Assembly (NCBI RefSeq): GCF_965363235.1
Contig: NC_134842.1
Location: 36,311,958 to 36,375,957 of the forward strand
Direction of reading: 5' to 3'
Origin: Mytilus galloprovincialis
Lineage: Eukaryota > Mollusca > Bivalvia > Mytilida > Mytilidae
DNA: 64,000 nt
Below, piece by piece: positions 34,641 through 46,600 of the stretch; position 1 is the first letter of the stretch, and every line of letters starts with the position of its first letter. The position numbers and the translations under genes were made by a program. Below the pieces are notes generated by a model, which was not told the DNA's origin, searched no databases, and saw nothing but the letters and a program-made list of their open reading frames with translations.

Positions 34641-35489
34641 ATACTCTCTCTAAAAATCATTTACATCTGGAATATCCTAATATGAGCATTGGCAATTTAA
34701 CCACATTTACCCTCCTTAATCATGTTAATATACGACTTTTTTTTCTAAAACATGTAAAATTTCAAAGATGACTGTTTTATACATTTAGCTTTACATCACT
34801 GTTCTGATCAAATTTCAGAAATCTGTAAACTTTTATTTTATTGTGAAATGTATCGTTTACATGTTTTACTGCCAAACCAGTGTAAAATATTTTCTTTTAA
34901 TAGTATTCAAATGAAAACTACAAACAGTACTTTCGTTTTGTAATAAAATCTTTTTGATTTAAACGGACCATACCAAAAGATATTTACAAACTAGGATATA
35001 TATAGCTAAATACCTGATTGCCTGAGTTTGAATCCTATTTTTATCAGAGAGGTGACCTTGACTATAAAATGTTTAACTAATTTCCTTCCGTGTAAACAAA
35101 ACTTCTATGAAGTTTTAACTTCCGTTCAATATGTTTTTAAAAAAATTCACAACGTGGCAATTTATTTACTGAAAGCATGGTTTAAGTCAAAATTATACAA
35201 AATTCTTACTCAAAAGTAACACTAAAAACACACAGGATTATAATCTAAATGTTGTCTAAATCGCAGCAACATGACTGTAACGAACCCTTAAAGTTCTATC
35301 TATTGAAACTGTTGCTTAACAGGAAAAAATATGACTGCACTGTCTCTGTAAAGAATTGTTTAATAAATATTAAATACCGAAATGATGAAATGTCCTCATG
35401 TAATGTTTATTTGTGTATTTCTCTGTCCTCAATGCTCTTGAATTGTTTTGTTCTGTAGTCCTGTCATGTATTGTTATATTTAACATCCC

Positions 35490-35670
35490 ATAAAAGTGCG
35501 AGGTTTGGCAAGCCGCAAAACCTGTTTCAACCGACCATTTTTCTTTAAATGTCCTGTACTGAGTCAGGAAAATTGCAGTTGTTTTCTTATAGTTCGTTTT
35601 TTCTCTCAATTGATTTATGACTTTCGAACTGCGGTATACTACTGTAACTATTGCTTTTATTTATGTTTTA
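35490..35670 (+). repeat. Truncated copy of the RT element 3' end
   Basis: Matches 51255-51690 in pieces: GAGGTTTGGCA, CAAAACC..GTTTCAAC, GTCCTGTA..GAGTCAGGAA, and GAACTGCGGTATACTACTGT. Related pieces are at 39112-39205 (+) and 47470-47585 (-). Confidence 0.65.
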
Positions 35671-36745
35671 TCATTGAATACAATATATGTGTAATATCAA
35701 TACCGAGGTGTGGCCATTTCTATTTTAGACAAAACCCGAACTAAAATGAGGACAATTTGGTGAACGTTTTGAGATTTCAGTATTTTTGCGTGCCAAAAAA
35801 ATGCTATAACACGATAACCTGAATTACCCAACATTGACCATAAAACGATCGCAGTAGGTATGATTTCCATAAATAGTCAGATCGGACATAATTTGGCTTT
35901 ATTTGCTATCACTTTTGATTTAGATTAATTGTTCCTATAATATTATAACATGTATAATTAAAAAAAATTGTTGTTAAAATGAATACTTATTTTACATGGC
36001 GTAGCTGTGCGAATAATGTATTTTGGCATTCCTCTTCGAAAAATGACTTGTTTAACGGAATATAACGTCTGATACAATTACTTTTTTTCCCTCCAGAATA
36101 CGCTATTTGATAATAATCTGTCGATTTTGAATATCTTCGTTTTAATGTGGAATTTTTTTAGAAAATACGAGAAGTTGCAATTCTTAAAAAAATATATTTT
36201 AGACAAAAATGGATCTTACCGGGCCTACTCCCTTGTACTTAATTTTGCCTTTGCATAGATTTTTTTTATTATTATTGCGTGATTGCTGAGTCTTTTGGAG
36301 ACGAAACGCGTGTCTGGCACAATTTCAAAATTTCAATCCTGGTATCTATTATAAGTATTGTCTATTGAAAACTAACAAATGATTGTACCTTAATTATTTT
36401 TTTTTTTTGGCTTCATATAATCAATATTTAATCTAGTAATTATTTTCATATCATTTTGAAGAGCAGACCACACATTTTTCAAACAAAATAATGGTTGAAA
36501 ACAAATAAAAACGCAAGACAACGTAGCGATCAACAGAACGGCTATGCAAGAAACGTCATAAACACATTACTCATCTTTCGCTATTGCCTTTAAATTCGTA
36601 TTGTGTTCCATTTGGGGAATAACATTTTACAAGGCTCATCTTGGTGACATTGATACATCATAGACTTCCATGGCTTATGCGTTACTCGATGTATCCTTAG
36701 TCTCTAACTAAACGATCGAACCAAGAGAGAATAGTGCTACTCTCA
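35671..36745. other. Intergenic between receptor gene 2 and repeats
   Basis: Mostly unrecognised AT-rich DNA. A short piece at 36212-36236 (TCTTACCGGGCCTACTCCC) resembles the right end of the MITE at 46248-46830. A dispersed-repeat end is at 36290-36350. Confidence 0.4.
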
Positions 36746-36751
36746 TTTATT
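36746..36751 (-). promoter_or_regulatory. AATAAA polyadenylation signal of receptor gene 2
   Basis: A minus-strand AATAAA about 50 bp beyond the stop codon of the last exon. Well placed for 3' processing. Confidence 0.55.
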
Positions 36752-36799
36752 GTCTATTAAACAAATGATTGTATGGAATCCCTTTTTTCGAAAGATCAT

Positions 36800-37638
36800 T
36801 TAATTTTTCGTTGAATAAAAGTGTTTATCTGAAAGATGGAATGCTCTGCCATGATATGGAGTAAACTTGAGTTTGTTCTTTGTCTTATTTAATGCCAGAG
36901 GTACACTGTTACACTTACTGAACAATTTATCATTAAATGCCAATGTCAGTATACCCTTTGACACGTGTATATCTTCTAGGGAATGACGTATTTGCATTGT
37001 CACATATTCGTTTTCTTCATGAGCGGACGAGGTCGATAACTGAATGTCATTTTTGCATTTGATTGATCCAAAACACTTTTCAATACTCTTCGAAATCTTG
37101 ATTGATTTGAAATCAGAAGATACTTCCGTAGTTTCATGAACAATGGTAGTCGCTCCGTAAACATGGTCTTTTTTCTTACTTTGTTCTTGTAATGCAATGT
37201 AAGGGTTTAAATAGTCGGTATGGTCTCTATCGTTACAACTATTATTTGTCGAATCTCCAGAACTTTTTCCCTCTTCACTTTCGTCATCAAGTACATGACA
37301 TGGATTAAGATAGCTTCCATTTTCTTTCGGCTCAAAATATGATCTGTCTGAACTACTTTTACTTTCAACTGATACTGATTTATGTTTTCGTATTAAAGAA
37401 CATATATTTTCGTCCAGCAAATTGTCATCAATTTCCTCATACTCATTGTCTATGTCGATGTATTCATGATGCTGAAGAGATATATTTTTATTGGTATTTC
37501 TATCCTTATCAATACTTTTATTTCCATCGATTTGAAGTTTTGATTTTCGCATATGTTTCCGTACATGATGTGGTACACATATCAAAAGAATTATACCAAA
37601 TAAGCAAAAGGAAAATATCCATCCTCCACTAAGCATCG
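36800..37638 (-). CDS. Last exon of receptor gene 2: membrane helix and tyrosine-motif tail
   Basis: An 839-nt exon entered in phase 1 after a TTTTTACAG acceptor. It encodes the helix GGWIFSFCLFGIILLICV, a basic stop-transfer patch (HHVRKHMRKSK) and an acidic, Ser-rich tail. Tyr motifs by protein position: YEEI (about 245), YLNP (about 288), YLNP (about 321), YVTM (about 390). These fit published SH2 consensus types: Src-family YEEI, Grb2 YxN, and PI3K-p85 YxxM. There is no kinase domain, so phosphorylation by a partner kinase would be needed. Confidence 0.9.
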
Positions 37639-40600
37639 CTGTAAAAATATCGTACAAAGCTATTTATTATAACAGGCTTAACTATATTTCTGCAACGAAC
37701 TTGTTTTACTGTGGAACGCAAACACTTGAGAAATAAGATGGTACAAAATTTAATAATACTTTGAACGACAGACGACAAAATTATTTCATTTGTATTTACC
37801 GTATATGGATTCTTTAAAATTCTAAAAAAAAACTGCTGGATAATTTTTAATCTTGGTCTGTTTCTGTAATTGATTCTAACATAACTTTTGATTTTATAAC
37901 CCTGCATACCACAATTCTCCATGTGAAACTATAATTGTTTTCCCAATATTCCCGGGCTTGTATTTCCTATCATGGTTTCCTTGACAGAGGATTGCTACTC
38001 ACAAGGAATCTATTTAACCAAGAGTTCCAAATGGTGAAGTTGAAATCATCCCTTCGTAAATTTTACGGACGCCATCATGAGTTGGTTGATCGTTATGGAA
38101 TAACCGTTTCCAAGATTATATCGGATATGTTCCTTATGTCGTAACTACAATACCCTTTCCCTTTTCACGAATGTGACCTACCGAATTAGACTATTTACCG
38201 GATGTGTAATAACATAAGCAACACGACGGGTACCACATGTGGAGCAGGATCTGCTTACCCTTCCAGAGCACCTGCGATCACCCTAAGGTTTTGGTGGGGT
38301 TCGTGTTGCTTAGTCTTTAGTTTCTATAGTGTGTCTTCTGTACTATTATTTGTTTGTTTGTCTTTTTTTATAGTCATGGCGGTTTTTTTTTTCTCTATCT
38401 AACGTGAAGGTACCCAAATTGCGCCGAGTACCTAAATTTCACCTATTTAGCAAGATTAACAGCAGAAATCTTACAAGATTTGCTAGACACTAAACAATTT
38501 GTATTTTTATGATTTGGTATTAATATATGCACGTCTTTCAACATAGGTAAAATATTTAGATGTACACAAAAGGTTAACAGTACTTATCAACCGATGATGT
38601 GTTTACTGAAAAAGAAAAATGGACTGAAACTTTAGCAAAATCTCTTTTTTTAGACTTTTGAAGATTTGAAGTTAAGCATGGATGCAATTTGGGTACCCTT
38701 CATTACAGAATCATTGATGGTTTGGAGGTCAGTTCAGACCAATTTTTCTATGATTCCATATGGATTCAAAATAAAATTGGTTATACCATATAGTAAATAA
38801 TGATACATCTGCAAAATAGGCACATACTAAGAACTTTTGCCCGAGGCATAAATAAACGTAGGTTAAAAAACTGCCAACTTAAGTGCAATTTGGGTACCCA
38901 CACGTTATGAGTTTGACATCCTACTGGTATCTTTCGTCCCTCTTGTATAGACATTGAACGAGAAAAAATCTTTTTGTGGCGTTTTTTGTCTGACGCCCAA
39001 CAAGCGAAACAAGGAATGTGTATTTTAGTTTGATAGATGCTTTTTGTATGCATCGTTGTAAAAATAACGGAATTTGATGCGACTGTCATAAAAAATAGAG
39101 GTTTAGCGATATAAAACCAGGTTCAATCCAACATTTTTTTCTACATTTGATAAGGCCTGTACCAAGTCAGAAATGTGACAGTTGTTGTCCATTCGTTTAA
39201 TGTGTTTTATCCTTTGATTTTGCCATTTGATTGGGGACTTTACGTTTTGTGAATTTTCCTCGGAGTTTTTTTGTAATTTTACATTTTTTTCAAATAAACC
39301 AATAATGACCTAATAGTTTATCAATTTTGACAATTATTTGTTTATTTGAAAAATTGATACATTATAGCTTAAATGTTTAATAATGTTAAACAAAATAAAC
39401 GAAGTCTTACAACTTTCATCAACATTGTGAGGCGTGGTATCTTCATTTATCTGCATTGAATGAGTTACTGTGTGCTCTGATTCTGCAATTTAAAAACAAA
39501 TGACGATTTCATAAATATTTTCTAGTCTATGTTTATGCATAAAAAAAATGTGGCCTGCTTAAAGTTAAAAGCAATATCATTTAAATAGAAGAGAATCTTT
39601 ATACTTTATTGAACAATATTATTTTAAGCTCAATTTCAAATGTTTCTCGAACGTTTTAATAATCAAATTTATTTTCTTTCCTAGAGACAATTAGGTTCAC
39701 CAGCCTATATATACGAAATACGAAACAAAATATACTTAAGAGATGTGAAAGTTTATCAATTATGACAGTTATATGTGTATTGGAAAACAAATAATTAATG
39801 TATAGCTAAAGTTTTCAACAAAATTAAATTACCATTTCCGTCGCCGTTGTTATGCGTGGAAACTACACTTATCTGCACTGAATGAATTCGTTTGTGGTTT
39901 GATCCTACAATTGTAAAACAAGGGAAATTTCCATGAAAATTTTCTTGTTTTTGTTCGCAATTGGAAAAAAGTACCTGCTAAAAGCAATTCATTTCTACAA
40001 AGAGAACTTATTTACTTTATTGACCAATATTCCTCAAAAGTTAATTTTTAATGTTGCTCGAAATTTTTGAATGAACACAAATTCCTTTACTTTCCTCGTG
40101 AGGAACGTTCAGTGGCTTAGATTGTACATCATTCTTTAAAATTCTATGACACTTAAACTGAGATTTTGAAACCATTTAGTATACCTAATTATAACCGCAA
40201 TTACTTTTGTACAAGGGCGTCCAAACCTTGTTGATGTCAACATGGTCAGGAAGTTCTCAGAATGCTTCAGTATCGTCAATTTTGAGAAGACAAAAAATGA
40301 GAAAATAAAAAGGCTTTATTTCTTGCTGATTATTGCTTGTATTGATAAATGAGTTTTATTAAACTAACTAAAGCCTATCCAATCAAAATAAAGTTATAAA
40401 GGCCTTAAGAAAGTTTTGTAAAGACGACCGAAAAGATAATATGGATATAAATAAACTCATCATAGATACCAGGATTAGATTTTGTATTTACGCCAGACGT
40501 GCATTTCGTCTACAAAAGACTCAAAGTGACGTTCGAATAAAAAAAAGTTAAAAAGGTCAATCATCAAATATAGTACAAAGTTGAAGAGTATCAGGACCAA

Positions 40601-43600
40601 AATTCCTACAAGTTTTGTCAAATACAGCTAAGGTTATTTATTCCTGAAGTAGAAAAGCCTAAGTGTTTCCTGTTTTTGTAAACAGTTAATTTATCAATAT
40701 GACCATATCGAGGATAATTCATGTCAGCAAAGAAGTGCTGAATGTGCTGACTACTGGGCTCAGACTGGTGATACCCACGGGGAATTAAAACTGCACCAGC
40801 AGTGGCATCGACCCAGTGGTTGTAATGGATGATTATAAATCTTGATTATTGTCAAATCTAATATCGATCTTAATCTATAATTATATATAAGTGTATGATG
40901 ATTTTGTGTAACAAGTGCGTAGTTCAAAAGACATCCTGTGAGTAAAGTTATTCTACATCATTTGATCTCTGGTGGAAGGTTGTCTAATTGGCAATCATAC
41001 CACATCTTTTCATTTTTATACGTCAATATATTTTGAAAATTATAATGTTAGATTGATGGACTATGGATCACCGTACAGCCTATACGATGATAATTCTATT
41101 TAGTTAGTAACATCATCATAAGTATGTGTACCAATTTTAATTTGATCTCACGATTTTGATCACTTAACCACTAAAACTAACAGCCTTATATGGGATGGAC
41201 GACACGAAACGACTAACGAAAGGAAAGTCCATTTAAACAGGCAATTATATAAACATTCCAAACGAATGGGAATTAACTGTCATATTCCTTGCATTGTACA
41301 GTACATATGCATAAACAGATAACCAGATGAGATCAAACAAAAAAGTGAATGGTTGCATTTGTTTACTGATTTAGTATTTATTCAGTTTAAGTGGTTTTTT
41401 TTTCTATTTTCGTGCATTTTAAAAGTTTCGTTCATGATTGAGAAAAAAACACTATTCATAAAGAAAATACCGTTTCAACTTGGAAGTAATATAATAAATA
41501 CATCAAAAAGATCCGGAATAACCTAAAACATTTGAAAAGACAACAAAAAATAGAAAAGACAAACAACAAAATACAACACATGATTATCACTGTTTCAAAC
41601 AAAACCAAAACAAAACAAAACACAAAAAAAGAGGCTGCACAGAGATTTGTATTTTTTTGGTATATTGATTACGACTTTAAGCATTTTATGAGCGCAGTTT
41701 TGTTTGCGAAATATACATGATATATGCACATTCATTTACATATCGAATGATTAAACAAAACTGTTAAAAAAAAAAGAATTCAACATAGAAGATAAGCGTT
41801 TACTAATTGATTTGTAAGATAAGTAGTTTAAAAATAATAATTCTAGAACTGCAATCATATATCTAATACGAAATCGGATTGAAAACTGATACACATTACG
41901 TTCTCATAAACTTACCATTCACTTTATCCTGATTTGACAGGGTTGCAATTGGAACATTACGCGCATAAGTTTCTGTTTTGTCTGCTTCTGCAAGAAGCAA
42001 ACGCATTTTTTTTTAAATTAGTATCTTTTTTATCCAAATTCTGTCATATATAAGTTGCTTTGACATAGACTTTAAATTAGCATTAACATTAAGTTAATCC
42101 AGCGTTTTGTTTAAATTTCTTTAATTCTTCCACAAAGATTAAAAGTAATATTACTTAATTTAATTGCTTTTAATAAAATGCTACATTTAAACATTTTGTG
42201 TGATTATACAACATTATAACATGATAAATTTGTTTTGATACCATATGCGCATTTCAATTTCTCATTTCTTGACTTTATATTGGGAACACAAATGGCATAC
42301 AGACTTCAAAAGCAAGCAAACCAAAATCTCATTAAATTGTTTCCATAAGCGTTACTGGGTTTGGGTCTTATAATTAAACAAATGTGACATACAAAAGTGA
42401 AGACACCAATGATAGTTGAAAACCGATTACCAGTTATGAAAGATACTAACTAGTTTTGTAATATTAAGCAGTTGCCTTATGATAAGATTGTACGATCAGA
42501 TAATGCACATTCAATTAAGGACAAAAACGGATTGAAGTGTGTCAGAATAATTTGTATATCGAACACGACAGCCTCACTACAATTAGCAATTTACCCGTAA
42601 CTGTTGTACTGCTTTCAGATGTCACCGTTGAAGCCACACATCCAACAACAGGGTCACATCTGTCAATTGATTCGAAAATTTGAAGTGTGAATTTTTATGA
42701 ATATATAAATATTGTTTTCAAGAAAATAGTTGTTTGAAAAAAGTATGAGACTGTTGATAAATAGGTAAAAGTATATAAAAAAATGAAACCCAATTTGAAA
42801 ATGAGTTGTCCGTGTAGAATAAAATACTAATCAAATTTGTGTGCCATTAACAATTTGTATTCCATGATTGTCTATTTAACACTTTAGACAGCATAACATG
42901 CATAATATTGTATGAACTTTACACAGACAGTTATGTTTTGTCTTACCTCTGTTGATAGTTACAACTACAAGTTTTGAGACATTTGAAGCCATGTGTATTA
43001 TCCTTACATGGCAGGCAAGGGCCTCCGTCCCAAGAAGTAGAACCTCGTTTACACTCTGAAATAAACCTATGAATAAATATTTCTTATAGAATAACTAATC
43101 AAAAAATTCAAATAGAGAAAAATACGAGTGACCGAACAACTCATTAATTTAAGAACGCGCGTAGTGCATGAGTTAATTACAAGTGTTTTTCGGTCCTGAG
43201 TTGAATATTTTTCTCTATTTAAATTCTCTAGTTAGTTATTCTTTTTATTACATTGGCAAATGGCTTTTTTTAAAGAAATTAATGTAAAACATGTAAGGAA
43301 CTATATCTTTTTTACGCATTCACAATTTGTTGTGATCCGCCGTTATCGACGTCCTGACAACGCCTATTGTTGTATGACGTCAGAGAGTGAAATAACCACG
43401 TTTATTCCACATCTGAAATTATCGGCTTTTATTTAACTGGGAAATCAATGTAGTTCATTGTAACCAATGTAAAAATTTCATTTATCTCTAGTTATGCCTT
43501 CATATCAATTCAGAAACTTTTCTTTGTGTCATCTTCTTAATTTGTTTTTATGAATCTTTCATAATAAATAAGCAAATATAGTGTTTTCAATTTGAGAACT

Positions 43601-46600
43601 TCATAATTCAAAGGAGCTAGTCTTCATAACGTTATTTTTTACAAATGTTGACTGTTCATTTTGTTATCAATGTCTTAATTTTTCTATCGGGACTGTGCAC
43701 ATGCTTCATGTTGTGTGTGCGACATTTTCCCTTCATTTCATATATTTTACAGTCGGTCATGTTTTATAGAACTATCATGTGTCACCATAGTTAGAGTGTA
43801 CCTACAGTTTATAATATGGTAATTTCTAAGAGGAAAAGTAAAAAATAACGAATGTGCGGAGGACAATAGACGCACGTCATAATGTAAGCAGGAATGCTAA
43901 ATCTGGAAAGCTTTAGTTTTTTTGGTGTGATCATTAATTTTTTTTAGATATTTTTTAGTGACTATTGTGTGTGTTATCTTTTATCTATCTTGCTTATCTG
44001 TTTGTCTCTCTTGTAGTTTTTGCATGCCATGGGTCTGTTTGGTCATTCTTTACAATCTGAATCTGAAAATTTAACTGAAAAAATGAAAGTTTCTGTGGTA
44101 TTGTCAGATAATCTTCTTTTAGAGGTTAAAACAATGAAGAAAAAAAAACACACTCTTTTCAAAAAGCCGGTCATGTAGTCGTTATGTTATTTTTGATGAA
44201 AACTAAGTAATCAGCCGACAACACATCTACAAATATAGAAAACCCTATAATAAAATACGTATTTGAAAACACAAATCATTCCAGTTTTCGTTTTAATTCA
44301 TAAAACTCAATAAAATTACCAACACATCCACCATTAAATTCTTCATAATTGAAACAGCAAATAGATTTTCTGAAATGAATAAAAAAAATAACAGATAACG
44401 TATTCCTAAACCATGTTAGCCATGCACATCAATTTATTCTTGTGTCGATTTGTAACTCTTAAGATTTAAGTAGTGACATCATATACACACATTTTTAGTG
44501 TAACAGTTAAATATTGATGGATGCCTGAGTGTGTGTATATAAACTGGATTCGTATTTTATGTCTTTTTTTAACCTTTTGTTTTGGATCTGCTGATTAGTG
44601 TTTTGTTGATGAAACTCAAATGTTTTACGTACAAATTATACGCTTTATATATTTGATGACTATTCAATTGTTGTTAAAAGTCAGTATAGTTTTCCAGATT
44701 GATATGTCTGATGGGTCGATCCCCTGTTGGTAGACGCTTTGTACCCGAGGGTATCACCAGCCCAGTAATCAGCACTTCGGTGTTGACATGAATATCAATT
44801 ATGTGGTATGTTTGTATATATAAATGTACTTTTTTTTTTATATAAAGTATGAATTATTCGAAATATTAAGGCTGTTCCTATCTCAGGCATAGATCACCGT
44901 AGCCGTATTTGACACAACGTTTGGAATTTCGTGTCTACAATGTTCTTCAACTTTATATACTTGTTTGGCTTTTTCACTATTTTGATCTGAATATGTAAAC
45001 AAAACGTCAATATTAAACAGAACTTGAAAAAACGTAAACATCATACGATAATGGTTGACTAGTGCATAGATTAAAGGTCACTTGGAGTTCTTCCTCCCTA
45101 TGTTTAACACTTCTACGGGATGTTAAACTACATGTACAACTAAAAAAAGGGTTGGGCAAGTTGAAATCACATAATTCAATTTGTGATTAAAAAAGGCATC
45201 AGTTGAAATATATGGTACGTAGCTACCTCAGCATAATTTAATTTGTGATTAAGAAAGGTATCAGTTGAAAAATATGATACGTAGCTACCTAAGTTTAAAA
45301 TAAAGAATTTAAACCCAAAGCTTAGTGAAAGGCGAGTGCTACGCTTCCTCTATTCTCAAAATTCGGCTATGCAAAATCTCTTAGTGAATTTAGACATCTC
45401 GCACTGACAAACGAACGTTATATATTGTAGGTCGGAAGAAAGTCTGATCGTAATGCGACAGTTCAGTATCCTTGTGGTTTCAGTGGATGGAGGTGAACAG
45501 TACAAGCACATTAATATAATCAAACTTATATTGGTGCCGATAGTTTGATCAATAACAATAGAGAGGAAATATGGAAAACATTAAAACACATTGATTTTCA
45601 AAATATGTATCCGCTAACCGAGTATCTATTGTTATACATGTTATACAAGTGGGTCACTCTCTCTCAATTGTTTTGTAGCTATAGGTCAATGTTTTTCAAA
45701 TTTTGTTATGAATACATGTCCCAGTTTATATATCATTTATCAATGTGATCATGATTGTTTAAAGTTGGATATCAGCTTCAATTTCAAAGAAATTGTCATT
45801 TAAAATTTTGCAGCAATTGACCAGTTTACGCAATTTTTCTTGAACATTCAGTGAAGATCGTAATCATAGACTAATTTAACTGTAAACTGATACGTCATTC
45901 TAATTATTTACTTCTGCTTGCCACACAAAAGCCGAAGAACGTTAACAGTACCATAGACACTACGGCAGGACGAACATGATTTATTTATTATATGTCACAT
46001 TATTTGAGACATCTTTTAATTTGGTCATTGTTGAAGAACGTACGATAATATATCGTTTCTTACAGTTATGCAATTACTAAGAAAGATGTTTGACAATAAT
46101 ACCAAATCTACCAGGAAAAACTATTACATTTGAATTGTAATGTGATCCTGCCATCTTTAATAAGTTTAGAACACTCCTAAAACAATTAGAATGTATGTAC
46201 ATATTATGTGATTAAATCAAAGCAAAACAACTAATCATAGATGTCATAAAGGAGTAGGTTCAGTAAGACCCCTTTTTGGCCCCAAAATATAGCAGTTTTA
46301 TAAAATTGTTAAAATATAAACCTTTAGTTATTTATTGGACAGTAGAATGCTTCTGCTACATACATATGGGCTGTTTTTGACAATACAATGCACATATGTC
46401 CGGTACTAGCACCATTAAGTCATGCTAAATTACTGAAATCCTCATAATTCTAGCATTTATTTAAATTTTAGACGGTTTTCGTGTAAAACGAAAGTGGCCG
46501 CATTCGTGTTCATCCTTAATATTGAAATGTAAGTTGTATTTTATGATAATACATAACATATATAAAGGTTGAGGATGAACACGGATGCGGCCACTTTCAT

